From positions 1-64,000 of the forward strand of contig JAJDOF010000035.1 of assembly GCA_022340305.1 (NCBI GenBank): a stretch of 64,000 nucleotides of DNA. Reading direction: 5' to 3'. The DNA is from Gammaproteobacteria bacterium (GTDB taxonomy: Bacteria > Pseudomonadota > Gammaproteobacteria > GCA-001735895). The first letter of the stretch is position 1. Each line of letters opens with the position of its first letter. The position numbers were made by a program, and so were the translations under genes. Of this stretch, positions 40,104 to 47,467 are shown in pieces. Under the pieces are notes generated by a model. That model was not told the origin of the DNA. It saw nothing but the letters and a program-made list of their open reading frames with translations, and did no database searches.

Positions 40104-40939
40104 TTAATGCCTCGCTTTTTCGGTGGATAGGGTTTGCGCTCGTGTATGTCGAAATGGCAGCCCCGGGAAAGGATGTGCAATTTCAGATCGAGGAGACTGA
40201 GTGATTCGTTTTTCTTGGCGCGATCCATCGATGAATAACTCAGGTTCTCCGGATCGATAATTGTGACCGAACCGCTACCCTCGACTTCGAATACCTGGTC
40301 GGGTCCGATAAAGATGGCAGTATCTTCGTCGATGCCGACTCCCATCATAAAAGGGTTATAGGAAACGGCGGTGAGCAATCGACCCAGGCGATCGCGCTGG
40401 CTGAAGTGTTGATCGATGATGACCGCGTTGGTAAGACCCAGGCCCGGCGCCAGGTTGACGCCATCGGCCTGCGGTGAAAGCCCCATGGAACCACCGGCAA
40501 TCATGTGCTCCGGCATGATGGCGGCACCGGCCGAGGTGCCGGCCACGTGAACACCGGCGGCATTGAGCCGACGTACCTTCTGTGCCACCAGGGTGCCGCC
40601 GAGTATCGTCGACAGGCGCAGTTGATTGCCACCGGTTATAAAGATACCGGTGGCTTTGTCGAGTTGCTCGATGTACTCGGCACGATCGGCATCGGAACGT
40701 TCGCTTATCGGCAGGGAAACGGCATCCTTGACCCCGATCCTGGCAAATATGTCGATGTAACGATCGCCGGTGTCGGGTAGATTTGAGGCGGTTGGAATGA
40801 TAACGATGCGGGCGCGGCGACCGCCACACAGGCGCACGAAACGCCTCAGTACCCGCATCGAGCCGGTGCGTTCTTCGGCGCCACCGATAGGAATGACGTA
40901 ACCGCGAAGCTGATCGCCATTTTTTGGAGAAGGACTCAT
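40100..40939 (-). CDS. cphB: Cyanophycinase
   Basis: Serine peptidase (S51 family) that cleaves cyanophycin to beta-Asp-Arg dipeptides. The 279 residues contain the nucleophile in GTSAGAAIM (Ser136), FITGGNQLRLS and IDQHFSQRDRLGRLL; the fold and length fit cytosolic CphB. The presence beside cphA shows that the cell can both store and mobilise the polymer. Four-base overlap with cphA downstream and 16 bases from the dipeptidase gene upstream support cotranscription. Confidence 0.95.
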   Translation of the reverse strand: MSPSPKNGDQLRGYVIPIGGAEERTGSMRVLRRFVRLCGGRRARIVIIPTASNLPDTGDRYIDIFARIGVKDAVSLPISERSDADRAEYIEQLDKATGIFITGGNQLRLSTILGGTLVAQKVRRLNAAGVHVAGTSAGAAIMPEHMIAGGSMGLSPQADGVNLAPGLGLTNAVIIDQHFSQRDRLGRLLTAVSYNPFMMGVGIDEDTAIFIGPDQVFEVEGSGSVTIIDPENLSYSSMDRAKKNESLSLLDLKLHILSRGCHFDIHERKPYPPKKRGIK

Positions 40940-40955
40940 AAAACTCTCTGTGAGG

Positions 40956-42119
40956 TTACGGTTCGAACAGACCGCTTACCAATTGCTTGTTATTTTTTAC
41001 CTGCCAGACGCCCCGGGCCATGACGGAATCGACGCGGTTGGCCTGGTCCAGTACCACCAGATCGGCATCGAAACCAGTCGCGATCCGGCCTTTATTAACC
41101 AGTTTGAGCAGTTGAGCGACGTTGCTGGTCATCAAGGGTAACACCGTCTGCTCGGGCAGACCACGATCGAGCAGGGATTTGATACAGTGCGCCATAGCCG
41201 AGCAACTGGCAAAGCCCATTCTCAGTAATTCGCCCTGTTCATTGAAGTGTGGCAGGCAACCACCTCCATCAGAACTGATGGTTAATTTACTCGGGTCACA
41301 ACCCTTATCGAAGTAGCGCTCGACGGCATCCTCGGCCGACCAGCCCTCGTCGCCCGAATCTGAAGGGAACGCGGTCAGATCGACATTGCAGCCCTGCGCT
41401 GTTAGTTCGCAGGCCTCTTCGAACAGAGGTTTGTTTCGATTGACGTGGGTGGGATTAAATACGCGCGCCGGTATTTCGCTGCAAGCGAGACTGTCGCGTA
41501 TCAATTCCAGGCCGCGTTTGCCGTCGCCGAGATGAAAATGAACAATCCCGGCCTTTCCGGTCATCAAACCGGCGACGTGTGCTTCGCTTGCCAGGCGTAG
41601 AATCTCATCGAGAGTAGGCTGGCTGGAGCGATGGTCGCTGATGGCAACCTCGCCAACGCCGATAACAGGTTCCAGATTGACAATGTCACCGCGCACCGAT
41701 CCGGTTAAGGTCGCGACCGGGATGTGATAGCCACCGGTATAGCACCAGGCGGACAAGCCTTCTTCGCGCAAGCCCATGACCTGGCTGAGCAGATTTTGCG
41801 GTGAACGGGTCAAATCGTCGGTGCCGAGCAATCCGATCACCGAGGTAACGCCCGCGCTGGTAATCTGGCTCAGCGCCAGCGGCGGTACGCGTGTTGACGG
41901 GCCGGCTTCGCCACCACCGCCGGTAAGATGCGTGTGCGCATCGATCAGGCCCGGGACCAGGCGCGCACCACTGAGGTCGGTTTCATTGATCTCAAGCGCA
42001 TCGTCCAGCCGAGGCAGCTGTTCACCGATAAAGACGATCTTGCCGGCACAAACCAGCAGATGGCGAATACCCAGCGGCGCCGGGCTAAACAGGTTAGCGT
42101 TGGTAATCAGTTCGAACAT
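40956..42119 (-). CDS. iadA: Isoaspartyl dipeptidase (metallo-, IadA-type)
   Basis: Amidohydrolase that splits beta-aspartyl dipeptides; next to cyanophycinase its substrate is most likely beta-Asp-Arg, giving Asp and Arg. The 387 residues have the metal-site motif DAHTHLTGGGGE (His62, His64), the bridging lysine region LMTGKAGIVHFHLGDG, and the late aspartate region ISSDGGGCLPHF. It is the first gene of the cyanophycin operon, 165 bases after the DUF3501 gene, where a promoter may lie. Gene clusters pairing cphA, cphB and such a dipeptidase are known. Confidence 0.92.
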   Translation of the reverse strand: MFELITNANLFSPAPLGIRHLLVCAGKIVFIGEQLPRLDDALEINETDLSGARLVPGLIDAHTHLTGGGGEAGPSTRVPPLALSQITSAGVTSVIGLLGTDDLTRSPQNLLSQVMGLREEGLSAWCYTGGYHIPVATLTGSVRGDIVNLEPVIGVGEVAISDHRSSQPTLDEILRLASEAHVAGLMTGKAGIVHFHLGDGKRGLELIRDSLACSEIPARVFNPTHVNRNKPLFEEACELTAQGCNVDLTAFPSDSGDEGWSAEDAVERYFDKGCDPSKLTISSDGGGCLPHFNEQGELLRMGFASCSAMAHCIKSLLDRGLPEQTVLPLMTSNVAQLLKLVNKGRIATGFDADLVVLDQANRVDSVMARGVWQVKNNKQLVSGLFEP

Positions 42120-42284
42120 CGGCTCGGGAACCTGCGCACAGGCACTGGGAATGAAGCGCAGTATTCTAACAAGCCCGCTGAAAATACCCCAGAGATTTCA
42201 TTTCAGCCGTGGCCAATCATCTATAGCTGCCACGCCTTGAGGCGCGTATCGAGCCAGGCCGACCCGGCGCGCGCGTAGTGCGGC

Positions 42285-42905
42285 TCAGTCGAGGTCCTTG
42301 AGTAGCGAATCGCGGGTCGCGCCAACGAGCGCAAGATCGTAGGTATAAACCGGGTGCTGCACACCGATATGCCAGTCGGCGCCGGCTTTCAGCTCTGCGG
42401 CCAATGCCTCCGTCAGTTCAAAACGCATGAAGTGCACTGCCGAAGTCTTGGTCGCGGTGGAACGCCCCAGGTCTTCATCGGCAATCGACCAGATCTTGTC
42501 GTGCTCGGCGATCTGCATCCACAGCAGATCCTCGATCCCAACCATCTTTTCGAGCTGTGCGGCACGTATTATGGGATCTGCGTATTCGATCATGAAGGTA
42601 GCTTTGAAATTACAGCCATCGGGAATCAACGGGTTATAGGCTTCGAGTTCCTCGTTGATGCCATCGGCTTCGAACACCTTCTCGATGCGCAGCATTTCCT
42701 GGATCTGGTACAGCAGGGTTAAGCGATCTTCGAAATAAAGCGTGGTGTTAGGGCCAAGCGCGACCTGGCGGTTTTTCTTGTGCGCCAGCACCTGCTGACG
42801 AAAACTGTCACGTTTCTCGGCGTACTGCTCGAGGCTCATCAGATCGCCGCGGGTTATCAGGCGCGTATTGGGTTGGGTATTGGGACCTGTCATCGTTGAC
42901 TCCAT
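42285..42905 (-). CDS. DUF3501 family protein
   Basis: A 206-residue cytosolic protein with the DUF3501 pattern: RLITRGDLMSLEQYAEKRDSFR, ALGPNTTLYFEDRLTLLYQIQEMLRIE, and HFMRFELTEALAAELKAGADWHIGVQHPVY near the end. The function is unknown. It follows the Fe-S protein by three bases, and the two genes plus rubrerythrin form a set seen repeatedly in proteobacteria, suggesting a shared redox or peroxide role. A second start four codons in (MTGPNTQ) is possible. Confidence 0.85.
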   Translation of the reverse strand: MESTMTGPNTQPNTRLITRGDLMSLEQYAEKRDSFRQQVLAHKKNRQVALGPNTTLYFEDRLTLLYQIQEMLRIEKVFEADGINEELEAYNPLIPDGCNFKATFMIEYADPIIRAAQLEKMVGIEDLLWMQIAEHDKIWSIADEDLGRSTATKTSAVHFMRFELTEALAAELKAGADWHIGVQHPVYTYDLALVGATRDSLLKDLD

Positions 42906-42908
42906 CGT

Positions 42909-44246
42909 TCAGACTCCGTAAGCCTGGCGCAACAGGCTGATCGGGTGTTGGGTTTTACTGCCGTCGTTGAGGCCTGCCGAGATATGCTGCCCGGCCATGG
43001 GGCAATCGCTGGCATAGGCATCGGGCTCAGCCTTGCGTACGCGGTTGACCACCGGCTTGCAGATTTTCATCGAGGTATCGTGGAACTCCTGCTTGATGGC
43101 ATACGTGCCATCGTGACCGGAGCAACGCTCGATGACCTCGATTTCGGTTTCTGGAATCAACGCCAGGATATCACGCGTCTTCAGACCGATTCGCTGTACC
43201 CGCTGGTGGCAGGCAACGTGGTAGGCGATCTTGCCGATAGTACCGCTGAAATCAAGATTCATCAGTCCGGCCTTGTGGCGCAGGGCAAGATACTCGAAGG
43301 GATCGAAGAAGGCTTGCCGGACTTTTTCAACGTCTGCGTCTGCGGGGAACATCAATGGCAATTCCTGTTTGAATTGCAGCGTGCAGGATGGTACCGGAGA
43401 GATAATATCCCAGCCATCGTCCACCAGCCCGGCCAGCAACGGGATGTTGTGGTTTTTCAATTTCTCGACCGAGTCCAAATCTCCCAGCTCAAGCTTGGGC
43501 ATGCCACAACAAACGGTGTTCTTCACAATCATGGTCTGGATTTGATTGTGTTCGAACACCGCCAGCAAATCCTCACCGATCAACGGTTCATTGTATTGAC
43601 CATAGCAGGTGGCAAAGATCGCCACCTTGCCGCTGGTGCGCTCGGTTGCAGTAATTTCGATATCGGCTGGCTGGTGTTGCGCACTGCGTCTGCTCAGGGT
43701 ATTGCTGTGGTACTCGGGCAGGCGCGCCTCGGCATGAATCTCCAGCGCAGATTCCAGCAGTGCACGAGTGTGTTCGTTTCTGTTGACAGCATTGACGACG
43801 TTGACAACGATCGGAATGCTGGCGAGCTTGCCGATGGCGTCGGTCGAAGTGATAATCTTGTCGCGCAGCTTGCTGCGCCCCTGTTTGTATCCGAGTGCTT
43901 TGGCGCGCAGCATCAGGTGCGGGAAGTCAACGTTCCATTCGTGCGGTGGGACATATGGACACTTGGTCAGATAGCAGAGATCGCACAGGTAACAGTGATC
44001 TACGACCTTCCAGTAGTCCTTACGCTCTACACCGTCGACTTCCATGGTTGTAGACTCGTCCACCAGGTCAAACAGCGTCGGGAACGAGTTGCACAGGCTG
44101 ACGCAACGCCGACAGCCGTGACAGATGTCAAAAACGCGTTCGAGTTCGTCAAATATCGCAGTTTCGTTATAAAAATCCGGCTCATTTTGACCGAGCGGAT
44201 GGCGCGTGGGCGCATCGAGACTGCCTTCACGGGATGCAGTGGACAT
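42909..44246 (-). CDS. Heterodisulfide-reductase-like Fe-S oxidoreductase (GlpC/HdrD-type)
   Basis: A 445-residue cytosolic protein with two 4Fe-4S motifs in the N-terminal region, CHGCRRCVSLCNSFP and CYLCDLCYLTKCPYVPP, and two CCG-type domains in the C-terminal half (FATCYGQYNEPLIG ... CCGMPKLELGD and YHVACHQRVQRIG ... CSGHDGTYA). The layout is that of HdrD/GlpC-like electron-transfer proteins. It probably passes electrons to or from rubrerythrin. Start ATG 44246 is preferred because a longer start at 44288 would place a strong hairpin inside the coding region. Confidence 0.85.
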   Translation of the reverse strand: MSTASREGSLDAPTRHPLGQNEPDFYNETAIFDELERVFDICHGCRRCVSLCNSFPTLFDLVDESTTMEVDGVERKDYWKVVDHCYLCDLCYLTKCPYVPPHEWNVDFPHLMLRAKALGYKQGRSKLRDKIITSTDAIGKLASIPIVVNVVNAVNRNEHTRALLESALEIHAEARLPEYHSNTLSRRSAQHQPADIEITATERTSGKVAIFATCYGQYNEPLIGEDLLAVFEHNQIQTMIVKNTVCCGMPKLELGDLDSVEKLKNHNIPLLAGLVDDGWDIISPVPSCTLQFKQELPLMFPADADVEKVRQAFFDPFEYLALRHKAGLMNLDFSGTIGKIAYHVACHQRVQRIGLKTRDILALIPETEIEVIERCSGHDGTYAIKQEFHDTSMKICKPVVNRVRKAEPDAYASDCPMAGQHISAGLNDGSKTQHPISLLRQAYGV

Positions 44247-44262
44247 GTGTATTGCCGGTGTT

Positions 44263-44290
44263 GATTGCCGGACCCGAGGGTCCGGCAATC
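44263..44290 (-). other. Perfect 12-base-pair hairpin between rubrerythrin and Fe-S genes
   Basis: GATTGCCGGACC, loop CGAG, GGTCCGGCAATC: a perfect inverted repeat eight bases after the rubrerythrin stop. No T-run follows on the minus strand, so it is unlikely to be a full terminator. It could stabilise the rubrerythrin message or attenuate downstream transcription. Confidence 0.7.
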
Positions 44291-44298
44291 AGGTTGAG

Positions 44299-44718
44299 TT
44301 AAACGTCGAGGTTGTCGAGCGCCTTCTGGAACCGGTTTGCGTGTGAGCGCTCGGCTTTCGCCAGCGTTTCAAACCAGTCCGCGATCTCATCAAAGCTCTC
44401 ATCACGAGCAGTTTTCGCCATGCCCGGATACATGTCGGTGTATTCGTGGGTTTCACCGGCAATTGAAGCCTTGAGGTTCAGCTCGGTACTGCCGATCGGC
44501 AGTCCCGTCGCCGGATCACCGACTTCTTCGAGGTATTCGAGGTGACCGTGTGCGTGACCGGTTTCACCTTCTGCAGTGGAGCGGAATACCGCTGATACGT
44601 CGTTGAAACCTTCAACGTCTGCCTTGGCGGCAAAATACAGGTAACGGCGATTAGCCTGGGACTCGCCAGCGAATGCGTCTTTCAGATTTTGCTCGGTTTT
44701 CGATCCTTTAAGGGACAT
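44299..44718 (-). CDS. Rubrerythrin (ferritin-like domain only)
   Basis: Diiron protein that reduces hydrogen peroxide. The 139-residue sequence carries the four-helix ferritin-like domain with the paired motifs [40 protein letters not shown] and [12 protein letters not shown] that supply the iron ligands. The C-terminal rubredoxin domain of classical rubrerythrins is absent, so electrons must come from another protein, plausibly the Fe-S oxidoreductase encoded next. It heads the three-gene unit. Confidence 0.93.
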   Translation of the reverse strand: MSLKGSKTEQNLKDAFAGESQANRRYLYFAAKADVEGFNDVSAVFRSTAEGETGHAHGHLEYLEEVGDPATGLPIGSTELNLKASIAGETHEYTDMYPGMAKTARDESFDEIADWFETLAKAERSHANRFQKALDNLDV

Positions 44719-44879
44719 GATGCCTCCAGTTGTTGACAGGGTTGTCTTGTTCGAGGGGCGTATGGTAGCAAGACCGGAGCATAAATGAAGTTAATTTTAT
44801 TTATATTATTGATTGGGATTTGCTATTTATGACTTAAAACATAATGCCTCTTGCCGGCGGTCGAAAAATTTCCGAGCGG

Positions 44880-45101
44880 TTAGTTTTGGGACAAATGCCC
44901 ATAGTGCTGGAGTCGGTGTCTGGTCGGGTCCTGCAGGTAAAGATCGCGATTGCGCTCGGACTCGAAATAGATGACCAGGCTATCATCGTCGACATTTGCG
45001 ATGACATAGGGCATATCGACCAGTTGGGTCAGTGATTTACCGGTAATCGGGTCAATAGTTTCAATGCGATACATCTTCAATACCCCCGTGTTGAATTGCA
45101 T
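44880..45101 (-). CDS. Small protein of unknown function
   Basis: A 73-codon frame whose ATG at 45101 follows AGGAGG by three bases; a second ATG at 45074 would give MYRIETIDPITGKSLTQLV as the start. The product is acidic and predicted mostly beta-strand (MPYVIANVDDDSLVIYFES). Codon usage looks like that of neighbouring genes and no larger gene overlaps it, so it is probably real. I recognise no family. Confidence 0.5.
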   Translation of the reverse strand: MQFNTGVLKMYRIETIDPITGKSLTQLVDMPYVIANVDDDSLVIYFESERNRDLYLQDPTRHRLQHYGHLSQN

Positions 45102-45258
45102 GAACCTCCTATATATAGATGCTTAACGCCGATAATTGAAGCGGAATCGGATGTTTTGAATGAGTTAATTTTTTTTCGCAAACGAATCAAAAGATTACCC
45201 TGTGTTGCTGAGAATACGGTTAAAATGCGCGAATTAAGCCACTGAAACAAGGACTTTT

Positions 45259-46263
45259 ATGAAAAAGTATGACGTCTATGGGATCGGTAATGCGCTGGTC
45301 GATATCGAATATCACGCGACCCCGCAGCGGCTCGCCGAGCTGGACATCGAAAAGGGTGTGATGACGCTCATCGACGAGCAGCGTCAGAACAGCCTGGTGG
45401 CTCAGCTGAAAGATTCGCACGAAAGCATGACCTGTGGTGGTTCGGCTGCCAACAGCATCATTGCGCTGGCCCAAATGGGCGCTAAAACCCATTTCGACGG
45501 CCGGGTCTCCCACGACATGACGGGGCAGATATTCGCGCGTGATCTGCATGACTCCGGCGTTCATTCAAGTCTCGACAGCAAAATCCTGCCAAACGGTATC
45601 ACCGGAAAATGCCTGGTGTTTGTCACCCCGGACGCCGATCGCACCATGAATACTTTCCTCGGTGTCAGCGGTCAGCTCGATAGCACTGACATCGATATCG
45701 AGGCGATCAAGCATTCAAACGCGGTCTATATCGAGGGCTACCTGGCGAGCGCCGACAACGCTCGCGACAGCGCCATCGAGGTCAGGCGTATTGCCGAAAG
45801 GCGCAAAATCATGACTTGCTTGACGCTATCGGATCCGAACATGGTCAAGTTTTTTCGCGGCTCAATTGAAGCCATGATAGGCGACGGTGTCGATCTGCTA
45901 TTCGCCAATGAGGATGAAGCCATGGAACTGGCAGCTAGCGATAATCTCGCCGACGCGGTGAGCCTGTTCAAGAAGCTTGCTGGCAAGTTCGCAATCACCC
46001 GCGGCAGTCAAGGGGCATTGCTGTTCGATGGCATCTCGGAGATTGAGATCAAACCCCGCCCAGTCGAGGCGATCGATACCCTCGGCGCGGGCGACATGTT
46101 TGCCGGCGCGATGTTGTACGGCTTGTCGCAGGGCATGAATTTCCAACGTGCGGGCGATTTGGCATCGCTGGCATCGGCGAAGATTGTTACCCAGTTCGGT
46201 CCGCGTCTGCGTGCTGAACAGACGCAGGAATTGCTGTCCTCATTTCACCGGGACAATGCATAA
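45259..46263 (+). CDS. Adenosine kinase (PfkB family)
   Basis: Phosphorylates adenosine (or a related nucleoside/sugar) with ATP. The 334 residues start IGNALVDIEYH and include CGGSAANSIIALAQMGAKT, LFANEDEAMEL and the catalytic DTLGAGDMFAGAML with the base aspartate. The pattern fits bacterial adenosine-kinase-type PfkB proteins better than fructokinases, mainly by the N-terminal block; substrate is therefore likely but not certain. It is followed by aroG in the same direction after 114 bases. Confidence 0.8.
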   Translation: MKKYDVYGIGNALVDIEYHATPQRLAELDIEKGVMTLIDEQRQNSLVAQLKDSHESMTCGGSAANSIIALAQMGAKTHFDGRVSHDMTGQIFARDLHDSGVHSSLDSKILPNGITGKCLVFVTPDADRTMNTFLGVSGQLDSTDIDIEAIKHSNAVYIEGYLASADNARDSAIEVRRIAERRKIMTCLTLSDPNMVKFFRGSIEAMIGDGVDLLFANEDEAMELAASDNLADAVSLFKKLAGKFAITRGSQGALLFDGISEIEIKPRPVEAIDTLGAGDMFAGAMLYGLSQGMNFQRAGDLASLASAKIVTQFGPRLRAEQTQELLSSFHRDNA

Positions 46264-46377
46264 ATCATGCAGCTTTGCGCAGATTGATAAATTTTCCAGC
46301 TAAGCTCTGGCAATTAATCGCACGATAGTTAAGAATACCCGGCCCTTTACACCGGCAACAGCGGCCCACAAGACCTA

Positions 46378-47442
46378 ATGACTATGCACCAGACCAAAGA
46401 CCTACGCATCACTGGCACCCAGGAAATTCAGACGCCTGAAGCGTTGATGCAGGAATTGCCGCTGTCTGAACAGGCAGCAAACACGGTGACCGAAGGTCGC
46501 CAGCAAATCTACGATGTGCTGGATGGCAAGGACGATCGCCTGGTGGTAATAATCGGTCCCTGTTCAATACACGACACCAGCGCCGCGCTGGAATACGCCG
46601 ATCGGCTGAAAAAAATAAAGGATGAGCTCGAGCAGGAACTGGTGATCGTGATGCGCGTCTATTTCGAGAAACCGCGCACCACCGTAGGCTGGAAAGGCTT
46701 GATCAACGATCCCGACCTGGATGGCAGCTTCCATATCAACAAGGGAGTGCGCAAGGCGCGCGAACTGTTGCTCGGACTTGCCGAAAAAGGCATCCCCGCC
46801 GGGCACGAATACCTCGACCTGATCAGTCCGCAGTACATATCTGATCTGGTTTGCTGGGGCGCGATCGGTGCACGCACCACGGAGAGCCAGGGTCATCGTG
46901 AACTGGCTTCAGGGCTTTCCTGCCCGGTTGGCTTCAAAAACGGCACCGATGGAGGCGTGCAGGTAGCGCTTGATGCAATGCGAGCGGCGCAGGGATCGCA
47001 CCATTTCATTTCGATTACACTACAAGGACACTCAGCTATTTTCACTACTGCGGGTAATAATTATACCCATGTCATCCTGCGCGGTGGCAACGATCGGCCC
47101 AACTATGATCGCGTCAGTGTTGCAGGAGTTACCGACAGCCTCGAGCGCGCCGGTCTCAACTCGCGCCTGATGATCGATACCAGCCATGCCAATAGCCAGA
47201 AAAAATTTCACAAGCAGGTCGAGGTCTGTCGCGACATTATTCACCAGATCAAAACTGGCCAGGACAACATCTTCGGGCTGATGATCGAATCGAATCTGGT
47301 CGAAGGGCGCCAGGATTACCAGCAAGGTGAAGCGTTGACCTACGGCCAGAGCATTACTGATGCCTGTATCGGCTGGGAAGATTCGGAAATGTTGCTGCGT
47401 GAACTCGCCGATGCGGTCAGGGCCAAGCGCACAACTGTTTAA
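46378..47442 (+). CDS. aroG: DAHP synthase (class I, AroF/G/H type)
   Basis: Condenses phosphoenolpyruvate and erythrose 4-phosphate in the first step of the shikimate pathway. The 354 residues contain VVIIGPCSIHD (metal cysteine), VMRVYFEKPRTTVGWKGLINDP and GTDGGVQVALDAMRAA, and end with the metal site LMIDTSHANSQK. The length and N-terminal extension match the feedback-regulated enterobacterial-type enzymes. I use aroG as the generic symbol; whether phenylalanine, tyrosine or tryptophan inhibits it cannot be read with certainty. Confidence 0.92.
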   Translation: MTMHQTKDLRITGTQEIQTPEALMQELPLSEQAANTVTEGRQQIYDVLDGKDDRLVVIIGPCSIHDTSAALEYADRLKKIKDELEQELVIVMRVYFEKPRTTVGWKGLINDPDLDGSFHINKGVRKARELLLGLAEKGIPAGHEYLDLISPQYISDLVCWGAIGARTTESQGHRELASGLSCPVGFKNGTDGGVQVALDAMRAAQGSHHFISITLQGHSAIFTTAGNNYTHVILRGGNDRPNYDRVSVAGVTDSLERAGLNSRLMIDTSHANSQKKFHKQVEVCRDIIHQIKTGQDNIFGLMIESNLVEGRQDYQQGEALTYGQSITDACIGWEDSEMLLRELADAVRAKRTTV

Positions 47443-47467
47443 GCCCGGTTGATCCAGCGGCAGCACG

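Noticed and set aside
42945..44264. 439-codon plus-strand frame opposite the Fe-S oxidoreductase
   Set aside because: Antisense shadow of a gene with clear cluster motifs; no family features in the translation.
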